Of a stretch of DNA of 64,000 nucleotides, positions 44,409 through 56,398 are shown in pieces. Position 1 is the stretch's first letter; each line of letters begins with the position of its first letter. Source of the DNA: Nemophila menziesii (Eukaryota > Streptophyta > Magnoliopsida > Boraginales > Hydrophyllaceae); NCBI GenBank assembly GCA_029959085.1, contig JARWIR010000001.1:68138899-68202898 (forward strand), written 5' to 3'. The notes below the pieces were generated by a model, which was not told the DNA's origin, made no database searches, and saw nothing but the letters and a program-made list of their open reading frames with translations. A program made the translations under genes and the position numbers.

Positions 44409-45203
44409 GTATGGATCTCTTTTAAATTTGAAAAGCTCTTTGATTTTTGCTTTAAGTGTGGCATTGTCTCTCATGAAGAAAAGAATTGTGATAATCCAAA
44501 CTCTTTGACTAATAGGCTGGGAAACTGGATTAAACACTCTGAGAATACAAAGAGGGAAAAGGAATTTGTTTTTAAAGGTGTGAAGAACAACAAAACCATT
44601 CAAAGAGCTAAAAAACCTTTGAAAAACAAATTCAAAAAGAAAGTTGAAGTGCTTGAGGAAGGTGAAATTGGCACTACTGATGGAATAGAAATTAATAAAG
44701 GAGGAGGTATGAATACAATTCAAAACTCTTTACTTACTCCTACTGTTAAACTTGATCAAACTTTGATTCAAGGAGTTGCTTTTAAGACTGATCTGAGACC
44801 ACTGGCAAATGATGAAATACTTAAACTCTGTGGGGCAAATGAAGCTAACTTGAAGTTGAGCCCTATGGTTGAGTTAGAAAACAAAGTTAAGATTGACCCA
44901 TCTATCACTGAAAATTCAGATCAAACTATTTGTTTTGGATCACTAGAAAGGAACAAAAACAGGACAAAACAGGTTAGAGAGAACCTTGGTCTCTCTAGTG
45001 ATGATGAACTTAATACTCAAGTACCAGCAACTCTTATTACCCCAACAGCTGGTGGTGATGATGAGATGGTTGTGTTACTAGAAGATGACAAAATAGATAC
45101 TGATGAAAATATAGAGATATGGTATGAAGAAGGCATACAGGAAGAGATGGAAGCTGATGAGGTTTGCGGGGTTGACCCAAATCAACCCCAAAACCTTCAA
45201 TGA
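44409..45203 (+). pseudogene. LINE ORF1, 5'-truncated, CCHC knuckle onward
   Basis: The phase is open from 44409 to the TGA at 45201-45203. It begins VWISFKFEKLFDFCFKCG, where plant LINE ORF1 normally has the segment just before and in the zinc knuckle. CFKCGIVSHEEKNC (C-x2-C-x4-H-x4-C) is complete. The DUF4283 domain upstream is missing. The first ATG in the phase is at 44505. The rest is lysine-rich, then acidic. It overlaps the ATG of ORF2 (45200) by 4 bases. Confidence 0.75.
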
Positions 45204-48200
45204 TACAAGCTTGGAACTGTCAAGGCATTGGCACAGCCTTGACAGAAATGAGCTTGGTGGATATGATCAAGACTCATCACTTAGAGGTAATTTTTTTATC
45301 TGAAACTAAACAAAAATTTGATTTTATAATTTCCTTAAGTCATAAACTAAAGATGACACTTGTTTCACAAGTAGACCCTATTGGTTTATCTGGGGGATTA
45401 GCAGTTCTTGTCAAAGAACCTGGTAACTATACTCAAATTAGCTCTGATAAGAATCTTATACAGTGCACTTATTATAGTTCAAAGATTGAATTATGTGAAA
45501 TTAACTTTGTGTATGGCCCAACTGCAGATGAGGATAAAAGTGCCTTTTTAAGGAAACTTAATGATTTGAAACATGTTGAGAAACAATGGTGCATACTGGG
45601 GGATTTCAATTTGATCAGATTTTCATCTGAAAAGATGGGAGGTAATATTAACTCAATACACAAGAAGAATATGGATATGTTCAATGCTTTTATTGATTTT
45701 AATGCCCTTTGTGAATTATCAGCTTTAGGATGTAATTTCTCTTGGTCTAACAAGAGAAATGGCAACCAGCTGATAAAACAAAGGCTTGATAGAATCTTGG
45801 TCAACCAGGACTGGATGACTCTTTATCCAAACTCTTGGAATGAAGTGTTACCTCGTCTTGGTTCAGATCATTCTCCTATTGTTCTAAATCTTGGGATTTA
45901 TACAAAAACATTCAAAAAACGTTTTATTCTAGAGAAAGGTTGGATTTATGACAAGACTCTTTGTCAAATTATTATTGAGAAATGGAAAAAAGGGCATTAC
46001 ATGGATTTGCGAGGTATTTCTCTTATGAAATACAAATTATCACAGATTCAAAAACATATCTCTTGGTGGGCTCGGAAAAGAATTCTAAATAATAGAATTC
46101 TAATTAAAAAAAACATTTCTCAGTTGGAAGTTATCTTCAATAAGCCATACAGTGATGAGAATAATGATCTATTTAATTCTCTGAGTATACAGCTTGAAGA
46201 GTATTGGAAAAAAGAAGAATTATATTGGTCTTTAAGATCAAAGAACAATTGGTTAAGATTGGGAGACAAATAAAATGAAATGAATTATACTAAGTATTTT
46301 CATGCCTCAACTAAAATAAAGAGATCTAGAAATAGAATCTCTAAACTTAAGAATACTGAGGGAAATTGGATCTCAGATTCAAATGAAATCTCTAATGAAA
46401 TTGTGGGTTATTACAACAATATCTTCAAGTCAGTAGGAGAAAGAAATTATAATCCAATTTTAAGCAAAGTTAAGAATGTGGTAACTGAGGAAATGAACAG
46501 TGCCTTAACTAAATGTGTTGATTGTGATGAAATTAAAAAAGCAATCTGGTCATTAGGGAGTGATAAATCCCCAGGACCAGATGGCTATGGAGGTTTCTTC
46601 TATAAAAAATTTTGGGATTTATTGAAAGATGATCTAGTGGAACTAGTGTCAGATTTTTTTCTTGAATAATTCTTCTTTGGAGGAAATTAATTGCACAATT
46701 ATTGCTCTTATTCCTAAGTGTGATAATCCAGAGATGATGGCTTCTTTTAGGCCAATTAGCTGTGCAAACTTTTTATATAAGGTAATTTCGAAAATCTTGA
46801 CATTGAGGCTTCAAGAATGGATTGGTAGTGTGGTCTCAGAGACACAAACTGCCTTCATTCCTGGAAGGTCAATTTTTGAAAATATATTGATAGCTGAGGA
46901 GGTTTCTCACTTCCTTAACAACAAAAGAGATTCTAAGAAATATTACTTGGCTATCAAGGCAGATATGAGTAAAGCTTATGAAAATATAGAGTGGGATTTC
47001 TTAATTGATGTTTTATCCCAAATGGGATTCAATTCAACTTGGGTTGGATGGATTAAAAACTGTGTTACAACAGTTTCATATAAAGTTCAGGTGAATGGTA
47101 CTTTACTTGATCTTGAAAAACCTCAGAACGGTCTTAGGCAAGGGGACCCACTCTCACCTTACCTATTCTGCATTGTTACCCAAGCTCTTTCTCACCTGAT
47201 TGATCACTTTGTGGGAATAGGATTGTTTAAGGGTATTGCTATTGCAAGAGCTGCCCCAAGAATTACACATATTCTTTTTGCAGATGATAGCTTGTTCTTC
47301 CTTGAAGCTAGTGAGAACAATATTGACATTTTTAACAACATTTTAAACTGGTACACTTTTGCTTCTGGCCAGAAAATGAAGCTTAATAAAAGTGGAGTGT
47401 TTTTCAGTAAGAACACACCACATGACTTGAGGAACAAATTTTCCCTTTCTCTGAGAATGAACAAAATTGATCACTTAGGGAAATACCTCGGTATTCCCTC
47501 ATCATGGGGTAAATCTAAGGTTAAATCTTTGGAATGGTTAATTGATATGGTCCTTAAAAACATGAACAGGTGGGATACTAAAATGTTGTCTAAAAGTGGA
47601 AAAGAAGTGCTCATAAAAGCAGTGGTTGGGGCTATCCCAAACTATATTATGTCAGTTTTTCTTATCCCTAAGAAAGTAACATCTCATTTAACTTCATTGA
47701 TATCTAATTTCTACTGGGATAATCAAGGAGAAGGAAGATGCCACTGGATTAAGTGGCAAACCCTCATGAACTGTAAAGAAGATGGAGGGTTAGGCTTTAA
47801 GGACTTTCATTGTCAAAACTTAGCTCTTTTGGCATCAAATGCTTGGAAATTTAACATCAATAAAAACTCACTTCTTTATAAAATATTCAAAGGGAAGTAT
47901 TTCCCTAAGACTGAATTCCTTAAGGCTCAACTGAATGGTAATTACTCATGGGGCTGGAAGAGTCTCATTGAGGGTAGAAATTGTTACCTGAAGGAGATCA
48001 AATGGAATGTTGGAAATGGTAAAACTGTGAGTATATGGGATGATAATTGGTTACCTTGTGAGTTTAATCTCATCAAACCTTTTGGATGCAATTTAGAGTT
48101 GGTTTCAGATCTTATTAATCCAGATTCTCTTTCATGGAATCAGGAGTTACTTAATCAGTTCTTCCCTTCTAAGGTTGTAGCAACCATCTCCTCTATACAT

Positions 48201-49480
48201 CTTTCTCAACTTTAGCTTGAGGATGTGCCCTTCTGGCCTTACTCCTCAAATGGTGTAGTTTCAGTGAGAGAAATGTACAAGAGGATTTGGAAGGCTCAGC
48301 AACAAAAGGAGGAGAATTATGTTAAAAGTAAAGGTGAACAATCATTTAAGTTACTTTCTGAGGACTGGAGAACTGTTTGGAGTATGAATGTTATTCCTAA
48401 AGTGATAAACTTTGTGTGGAAATGTTGTGAAAATGCCTTACCAACTAATGAGAACAGGAAAATTAGGAAGTCTTGTACTTCTGATTTATGCTCTATATGT
48501 GGGTTGGCAACTGAAAATGTGGAACACCTTATCTTTCACTGTTCTTGGGCTAGGGCAGTTTGGCTTGCAAGTCCTTTAAATTTTATCTCTTTTTCTGAGC
48601 CTTCGTTTAATTTCAAGAAATGGATTTATTTCATTAGATTAAGTATCTCTGAAACTGAACTAAGTAATAAAGGCATTGGAGAATTGGCATTCTACATTGT
48701 TTGGTCAATTTGGAAAGGCAGAAATGAGGCTATCTTTAGAGGCAAAACTCCTGACCCTTTAGAAATTTTATCAGAAGCTTTAAAAGCCAATGATGACTTT
48801 AAATTATCCAAAAGGATTAAGACTGAGGCTAATCAGAATAATAATGATATTATGAGAGTCCTGAACTCTACACAACCTTATAACTCACAAAATAATGCAA
48901 CTCAGGTGATTTACCTTAGAGAAGGCAGAGTAGAGAACTGGATACCACCTGAAAATGGAAGTTTTAAAGTTAATTGTGATGAAACTTTTGATCACAAAAC
49001 TAACCAAGCTGCTTATGCTTGTCTTACCAGGGACAGTAAAGGGGTGTTAATTGATGGAAGCTCAAGGAAGTTTTTTGCTCATTCTCCACTTGAAGCAGAG
49101 GCTAGAGGACTATTTCAAGCATGCTCTATGGCTTCAAGTCTTCCTTTAGGCAAATTTGAAGTGGAAAATGATTGTTTAACCCTTATTCAGCAATGTACTA
49201 GTAGAGAGAGAAAAATTTGTAATGTTAAAGGGCTAGTTAGTAGTATTTGTAAGATGAAACAATGTTGTAATTTTAAAATCTCCTTTGTAAGGAGATCAAA
49301 AAACTCTTGCGCAGATTGGGTGGCTAAACAGGAGATTAAAGGCTCCTTGTTTAGCCTTTGGAACTCTTTTCCACCTCCCAAACTCGCATCTCTCTTAGCT
49401 AGAGACTTTAACGCTGTAGGAATTGGGTGATGTATTTTTGGAAGTTTTTTAATATATGCTTCTTTCGACTAAAAAAAAAG
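45200..49480 (+). pseudogene. LINE ORF2, nearly full-length, three lesions
   Basis: The endonuclease (MIQAWNCQGIG, LSETKQ, GDFNLI, GSDHSPI) is intact to a TAA at 46271-46273 that interrupts LGDKN-KYFH. RT starts in the same phase (SPGPDGYGGFF). A one-base shift in the T-run near 46655 moves the rest to the frame starting at 46662 (ANFLYKVISKIL, KADMSKAYENIEWDF, RQGDPLSPYLF, ILFADDSLFF). A TAG at 48213-48215 precedes the zinc finger (CSICGLATE, HLIFHCSW) and RNase H (VNCDETF, LEAEARGLFQA, NDCLTLI), which end at 49430. The tail TTTCGACT plus an A-run ends near 49480. Without these lesions it would be complete. Confidence 0.9.
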
Positions 49481-49678
49481 ATCAAACGTTTCTAATCCAA
49501 AAAAATTTAAATCTTAGAAATAAGAAAAGGCATAAACTTTTGAAGCCCTCTTCCGAACCCTTAAAATTATCAAACCCTTTCCGATCTTACTCAAATCTTT
49601 ACCGGCAAAAGCTAGGGGTCGATATCACTGATAAACATCAACTGGAGATTTCAGAATAAACATATTTGCACCACCAAG

Positions 49679-50303
49679 GTAAGATTTTTTTAACATCTTG
49701 GCTTTTTTCTAATCTGAATAGTGAAACATATGAGATTGGGTTAATTGTGTTGTTGGTCCCTATTTTGCTGAGTAGAACAAGGGTTTAATGGTTTGCATAT
49801 CACGGTTACTAATGGTGTAAACGATTATTGTGTGATTTATGGTCCCTGTTTTATTGAGTAGAGCAAGGATTTAATGGTTCCTGTTTGATTTATGTTGTGT
49901 GATTTTGAGTATTTGAAATTTAGTAATATTCTTCATGATTATAGTTTTATAACATATGAAGATGGATTATGATGACATGAATATTGTATGTATAGAACAT
50001 TGAGGTGTCATTTTCATCAAAAATCTACCTTATCCAACTTTATTGATTATTGTGTACTTAACTATCTCGACTAATTAGGAATATTTTATTGTCATTGAAA
50101 GTTTGACAGTGAATAAATCGAATCATTAAAATAAGAAAAATATACTTCAATTAAGTTCCCTCTTGTCTATATTTGAGTTTACTTTATGTATCTTTTATTT
50201 ATTCATTCATTAAATAGAATTAGTTTTGTATATTACTTAACAATTAGAATGGTGACTAAAATGTAGTAGGTTTTGTATTTTACTGATAAAAATGTTTTTT
50301 CAG
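49679..50303 (+). other. Likely 5' UTR intron of the hAT gene
   Basis: A donor CCAAG|GTAAGA at 49679 and an acceptor TTTTTTCAG at 50303, one base before the hAT ATG, fit a leader intron of about 625 bp with no coding capacity. This is inferred from splice-site-like sequence only. Confidence 0.4.
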
Positions 50304-50304
50304 G

Positions 50305-52180
50305 ATGTCAGTTGACAATGCAAGAGTTAAACTTGAAGATGAAGACAAAACTGAAATTGATCAGAATATGGAAGAACTTCCACATGAACCATTTAAGAAG
50401 AGAGCTGGGAAAAAAAGGTCAACAGTTTGGGAGGAGTTTGATGTAATCAATGTCAACGGAGTTAAAAAAGCAAGGTTCAAGTTTTGTAAGCAATCATTAG
50501 TTTTCATAGACTCGGGTACTACTACTCAATATAAGCGCCATAGCAAAAAATGTTTGAGTAGAAAGGCTGTACTTGGAGCAAAGTCCCAAGGTGTTATAGT
50601 ATTCAATGAATCTGAAGGTGGAAAACTTGTTACTTTTAAATATGATAAAGCTAAGGTAAGAGAGATTGGCGCACACATAGTTCTTGTACATGAGTATCCA
50701 TTTAACCATATAGAACATGTTGTTTTTAACAAGTTCATGAAGGCAGTTACGCCATATTTGGAGAAGATATCTCGAAATATGGTTAGAACTAACTGTTTTT
50801 TTGTTTATGATATTGAGAAATTAAAGTTAGAAAAACTTTTGAAAGATATTAGTAAAGCTAGTATTACAACTGATTTTTGGAAGACACCTGGACAAAATAT
50901 TCAATATATGGTTGTTACATGTCACTTTGTGGGTGCTGATTGAAAATTACATATGCGTGTGATAAGTTTTTGTACATTACCCCTCGGCATAGTTCAGTTG
51001 TCATTGTTGCTGCTCTTGATAGATGTTTGGTAAACTAGGAACTTGAATATAAGGTTTCTACTATTACAGTAGATAATGCTCCTTATAATGATAAGGCAGT
51101 TGCAAGCTTAAAGTTAGATTTTGAACTGAGGGAACCTTGTTTTTGGTGGAAAGTTTTTCCATGTACGTTGTTGTGCTCACATACTTAATCTATTAGAGCA
51201 GGATGGGTAGAAACACATAGGTGGTGTATCATGACAGTAAGGGAAGCGGTTAAATATATATTGCATAATGAATTACGTCTTTATGAGTTTTATGAAAAAG
51301 TTAAACAAATATCATTGCCTTCAAGGAAATTGATATTAGATCGTCCAACGAGATGGAATGAGACTTATATGATCTGATGTTTACTTATGTACCTACTACT
51401 CAAAAATGGGTTAAAATGGATCAAGTATGTCAATTGTTAGGAATTTTTAATGAAGACATCAACATAATTTAGGGATCAGTATATCAAATATCTAATTTAT
51501 TTCTTGCAGAAATGTGGAGGATTAAAGAAATAATAAATAAGGAGATGAAAAGTACTTGTAAGTTGAAAGATATGGCTACAGCTATCAATGATAAATATGA
51601 TAAATATTTCGGTGATAGTAGTAATTTGCTAATTTCGGTGGCAGTTGTATTAGATCCGAGGTATAAAATGGAGCTTGTTGAATTTTATTTTCCTGAAATA
51701 TATTCAGAATCAGGATCAGCTGAACAAATAAAAAAAGTTCGTGAAACTTTAAATGAGCTCTATAATGATTATGTGGTTTCGTATACTACATATGTTCATA
51801 AAGAGGAGCAATCTCGATGGAGTAGTTCATCATCTAATTTCACCTCTAGTGAGGATCTTAGCGGCAAAGAAAAGTTTTTTTCTTCTAGGATGCAGACTGA
51901 ATTTGAACAAACAAGAAATTCAGAACTAGATATATATTTCGATGATGGTCTTTACAGGCCTAATGATGGATTTGATGCTTTAGAGTGGTGGAAAGCGAAT
52001 AGCCACAAATATCGTGTTTTATCACAACTGGCGCGTGATATATTCACAATTTCGATTACTACTGTTGCTTCAGAATGTACTTTCAGTGCTAAAGGTACTG
52101 ATCAATATCGAGCATCTTTATCGATAAAAACGGTAGAAATGTTGCTTTGTGCTTCTGATTGGGTTCGTCTTATTTTTAAT
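50305..52180 (+). pseudogene. hAT transposase pseudogene (BED, catalytic, dimerisation)
   Basis: The N-terminal frame (50305-50943) has a BED-type zinc finger region, VWEEFDVINV through YKRHSKKC. The first cysteine of its C-x2-C pair is replaced (ARFKFC). ITTDFWKTPGQNIQYMVVTCHFV follows, as in RICESLEEPER/DAYSLEEPER-type proteins. The middle (50944-51511) is shifted and carries stops, but TITVDNAPYNDKAV is readable. The frame at 51512-52258 gives YYFGDSSNLL-like and AVVLDPRYKMELVEF segments and the hATC dimerisation region (DALEWWKANSHKYRVLSQLARDIF, then TVASECTFSA). The end is replaced near 52180 by a LINE fragment. Termini were not identified. Confidence 0.85.
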
Positions 52181-52900
52181 ATTTACTTCCATATCCAAGT
52201 ATGTCTTTGTTTAGTATCAAGGATCCATATACAATTATCTTTGATGATGTTACCATGAGCCCACTTACTCCAAATATTGTTGTCTTGTGAATACATTCTC
52301 CAGAAGGTGAATAGGAGACAAACTTTGTTCATGTCTTCTATATTAGGAATATTAAGTCCTTCAGCTTTTTTTCTTGTGCAAACATTATTCCATGTAATTT
52401 TTGCCCCCTGAGCACCCTCAGTGTTCCATTTTCAAAGAAAATTGGACATTTTTTTATTCATTTTTTAGATTACTTGTTTTCGAAGTAGAAAAACCCTACA
52501 CCAGAAGAGAATTGTACTTACAAGAACTGTTTTAATAAGTTCAAACCTGCCAGCATATGATAACATCTTTCAGCTCCATTGGTTGATACATTAACAAATA
52601 TTCTCCACTAATAAGTTCTCATCGTATACACTTAACTTCTTAGAATTAAGTGGTACACCAAGGTACCTAACAGACATTCTACCCACTTTATATACAATGT
52701 GTTACAAATAATCTGTTGATCTTCATGATTTGTGCCTCCAAAATACACCTAACTTTTATGAAAAATGATGTTAAGCGTAGAAATTCTAATGAACAGATCA
52801 AGAGCTTTCTTAAACACTTTAGAAGATTTAGCATCAGCCTTAAGGAATATCAACAAATCATTAGCAAAAATAATATGATTTCGACTCATATTTCTACACT
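52180..52900 (-). pseudogene. Degenerate LINE RT fragment
   Basis: On the minus strand, broken frames give FANDLLIFLKADAKSSK (normally FADDLL), then a LLGTLVYH segment, then GRLELIK-like and LRVLRGQK pieces. Close to 52400-52180 the pieces are CTRKKAEGLNIPNIEDMNK and IWILDTKQRHTWIWK. These follow the order of a plant LINE from the RT active site to before the zinc finger. Many stops and shifts are present. It joins the hAT remnant at about 52180. Confidence 0.65.
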
Positions 52901-53650
52901 TTGGATAAAACGTGAATTGTTGTAATTATCCTTATACTTATGCTTTAATTCTTGTATGACAGACGGATATAAAGGGTTTGTTAGCTATTGGATTACGCCC
53001 TGGAGGGGTATTTGGTAGTGGAACTAGTATAATTATTCTTTTTATAGTTGAACAATCGGAAAATCTAAACAACTAGATAATCATGAGAGGGTAGAATAGT
53101 CTTAATCATTGGATAATATTGTAGTTTCACTCGAGAGAGGTTCCTAGTATTAAATATCAGTCTCTTTATACTCAAGAGAGACTTAGGGTGTACAGTTGAA
53201 TCCCAATCAGCAACAATGACCAATTTTGCCCTTAAACTACAAGTAAGTCCAAGCCATAGTTAAAGGGGTTACAAGTGTCTCGCGATACGCTTTCTCCCTT
53301 ATTCCCAAAAGCTTTTTAGTTATTTGTTTAATTAATGTTAGTTCTTTACATTATTATTTTCATGGTTCTTAACCTCAAAGCCAAAGTAAAATCTTTACTT
53401 TTAGTCTTTTTAGATCAACGAAATTCAAACTAGAGATTAAATTTATGCATGAACTCGTTAATTACTATAAAGACAGACTTACTTATCAACTTTATTACTT
53501 GTGTTGTGACTACTCGTACGCTTGTGAGTTTTCATCCTACGAGTGGTGGATTTTATATCACACATGGAGGACAACACATAGTTCACTAACACTGTACAAA
53601 AAACAATAATACGATCATCCATGTCATGACTAAAAAATATTCTTAAAACA
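52901..53650. other. Intergenic DNA, no gene recognised
   Basis: Nothing supported. A CTC-AGAGA motif recurs near 53132 and 53172 in opposite sense, which could belong to a small inverted-repeat element, but no boundaries were found. Confidence 0.3.
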
Positions 53651-54690
53651 AAATATTCAAGTAGAAGGATAATCGCATCACAAGTAAGACGGGTATGATT
53701 GATAATTTGCTTACAACATCCACAATGCCTCTTGGAAATTGAAAAACTCTATAGCTTAAGGGATATGATTCTTTTTGGGCCCAGAATGCATTATTTTGCA
53801 TGCACGGGGAAGGGGGTGAACCAAAATCGCGTCAACAGATGATCCTATATTTTGAATCGTAGAAAGTGCATGAATAAATATAGAGCATGACTCGATATAC
53901 TTCAAGGCATAAAATTTATCTTCCACATAATCAAATTTATTGATCTTTCGACAAAAAATGAAAAGCTGCAACTGCATGTGTACAAGGAAACTTTTTCTAC
54001 TTGTAGCAAGAACAAGACCATTTTACGATATTGATACTCATCACAGGATCATACTCAACTTGAAAATTACGTCACTTGACAGTCGAACCTTCTATGTACA
54101 ACAATAGGCAAATTTGATATCCCACCTTAGTTGATACTAAGTAGATTGGATGTTAGTACAAGATTTGGTAAGAACAGAATATTTGTACATTCAATCCATT
54201 AGAATCTTGTGGATACCATCGATAAGCCCGGTTACAAGAAGCTCAAGCTTAATCTTAATCTGATTATTAAATGACTCAAAGCATTTGATGTCATTTACCA
54301 TACCAATTATTTGGGGAAAAATCATCTAAGTATTGCTCTTTAGGTAGGTTTTTAAGAAATTTAATCGTTGAGGGACCTCCGACCTCTATAAATCTGACAA
54401 CACCCTTGTTATATTCAATAGAATTCGTGGCATGAGCACATTTGTCAAGAATTTGTGACATATACTTTGTAAGACCTTTACCACCTCTGCAACACCCTTG
54501 TTATATTCAATAGAATTCGTGGCATGAGCACATTTGTCAATAATATGTGACATATACTTTGTAAGACCTTTACCACCTTTACATTTGAATATCAAGTTTT
54601 TCTTGAGATGGAGCATACAAAATGAATGATGAGCTCTTGGAAAGTCCAAGCTCACAACTCTTGCAATACCAACATGACGGTTATTCGACC
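53650..54690 (-). pseudogene. Mutator-like (MULE) transposase pseudogene
   Basis: The minus strand reads NNRHVGIARVVSLDFPRAHH and SFCMLHLKKNL, then GKGLTKYMSHIIDKCAHATN (about 54690-54520), the conserved C-terminal half of a MULE transposase catalytic domain. Further on, a SWIM zinc finger reads CSCYK, a stop, then KKFPCTHAVAAFHF (C-x-C ... C-x-H, about 54025-53950). A zinc-knuckle-like HCGCCKQIINHTRLTCD follows near 53720-53680. Stops, shifts and a 92-bp tandem duplication (54401-54492 and 54493-54584) break the gene. The N-terminal half is missing. Confidence 0.8.
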
Positions 54691-54711
54691 AAAAAAAAAA
54701 CATGACGGTTA
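54671..54711 (+). repeat. LINE tail-only insertion scar with about 12-13 bp TSD
   Basis: AACATGACGGTTA at 54671-54683 recurs at 54699-54711. Between them lies TTCGACC plus an A-run. The TTCGAC plus A-run form matches LINE ends elsewhere in the window. It sits at the edge of the MULE transposase remnant. Confidence 0.75.
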
Positions 54712-54719
54712 ATAATGCA

Positions 54720-55650
54720 TGACATCTCACTATCATAAAGATGTTGGCGCGAAAATTGAAGAAAAAGTTTGTCCAATATACAAATAATGCAATTGGAAAC
54801 AATCCTAAATAAAAGTAACATATAAATTCAGTAAAATTAACAAAAGACTGAGATATGGAAAAATTCCATAACTCAATTAAAAATATAAAGATGTAAAAAT
54901 CAATTAAAAATGCTATAAAAAGCATATTATATAAGTTAACAGTGTAATATACACTAAAAAAGGAAGTCAGCACAAAAGAAAACATGATTCAATTCAGGAA
55001 AATCAAAGAAAAAGGTGAAACTACAAAATAAAATCGAAATTATGGAAAAATAACTGTAACTCATTAAGCATTTAAATATTAAAAAAAATTAGTAATAAAA
55101 ACAATGAAATTTTCAAATCAAATTACTTAAAAAAAGAAGAAGCATGATTTGAATCAAAAAAAAAAAGTGGAAATATAAGTGGAAAACAGGAGAGTATATT
55201 TAGACCAAACTATATCATAATCACCATCATAATCCACAATATCGACTCTAAAAAATCATAAATTTAACTATGACACCCCATTCTAACCTTTTTCCTAAAA
55301 TTTTCTCACAATTTTAGATAAAATCATCTTATACCTCACTTTCATTGATTGAAAGTGCACAATAATCGGTAAAATAGGACAAACAATCTTTGTAAATACA
55401 TTATTCGGTTTATCACTTTGTTATTTGGAGTAACATTCACTTTATTATTTGGAGTAACATGTACACTTGTAGGTGTGAGACACCAAGTTTTTAGCATCGT
55501 AACAAAAAATTGATTCATTCTATTTGATTGCATTGGTACACACGCAGTGTAGTTATAATTTGTTTTTGTAGTTTCATGTTTTAAACTTTCCTATTAGAAT
55601 ACATGAGAAAATTTCTCAAATCAAGATTCATGCAACACTTTTAGAATAGC
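54720..55650. other. AT-rich intergenic DNA
   Basis: No gene is supported. The long minus-strand frame ending at 54985 is hydrophobic translation of AT-rich DNA fused to the MULE remnant. TTATTTGGAGTAACAT is repeated at about 55418 and 55443. Confidence 0.35.
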
Positions 55651-55655
55651 AACTA

Positions 55656-55911
55656 CTCCCTCCGTTCCACTGAAATTGTCCACTTACTAAGAATAGTGTT
55701 TCAAATATATTGTCCACTTAGGAGTTCAAGACACTTTTTTTCTACTTTTTCCACTATTACCCTTATTAAAATATTGAAAGTTATATTTTCAATACACATT
55801 TAAGATATCAAGATACTTTATTAGGGGTATTTTTGTAATGGTAAATGCATTTATTATGTTCCTTAAAATATGTGAAAAGCTAAGTGGACAAATTAAGTGG
55901 AACGGAGGGAG
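55656..55911. mobile_element. Stowaway-like MITE
   Basis: The termini CTCCCTCCGTTCCACT and, in reverse complement, CTCCCTCCGTTCCACTTAAT are near perfect. TA flanks both sides (55654-55655 and 55912-55913). It is 256 bp and non-coding. TTGTCCACTTA appears inside both ends. It belongs to the same broad superfamily as 2756-2996 but a different family. Confidence 0.9.
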
Positions 55912-55913
55912 TA

Positions 55914-56398
55914 TAATCCAATAGAAAACAATGGGTCATTAATATGCAACAACCAATTCAATACGTTCATCGATTACCTCTCAAGCAAGCATGTGATGTA
56001 AGTGCATGTTACACGCAAATGATCAAAATATCAAGTAAAAGACAAAAAGAGGAAATGAGCTAATTTGAAAAGATGACAATCTCGCTTAAAGCATCTCAAA
56101 AGCCACACATGGATATTGTGCAAACATTAAATATCCCAACACAACAGTACATTCTAAACTTAATGTAGCTAATATTATGAGCTATACCAAGAAAATACTT
56201 AACAAGGGGAAGAACTTTTACAATAAAAGCTAGTGAAAGAGGTGCAAGTTGCCTGAATATTTTACAACCCCTACACCCCTTATATATTGAATATCCTGCT
56301 GAGTAATTATCAAAAGCACATAGACATATATGGTTTGTGCAACATGTTTTTAGAGTTGTTTAAACAGCAAATATTCAAAGTTTTACACATTATAAACC
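55914..56398. other. 3' flank of the UBX-domain gene
   Basis: No gene is seen. The part next to 56398 should be the 3' UTR of the minus-strand UBX gene. Confidence 0.35.

Noticed and set aside
54386..54985. 199-residue minus-strand frame with a hydrophobic start
   Set aside because: The first half is a translation of AT-rich DNA. Only the second half is meaningful, as part of the broken MULE transposase. It is not a membrane protein gene.
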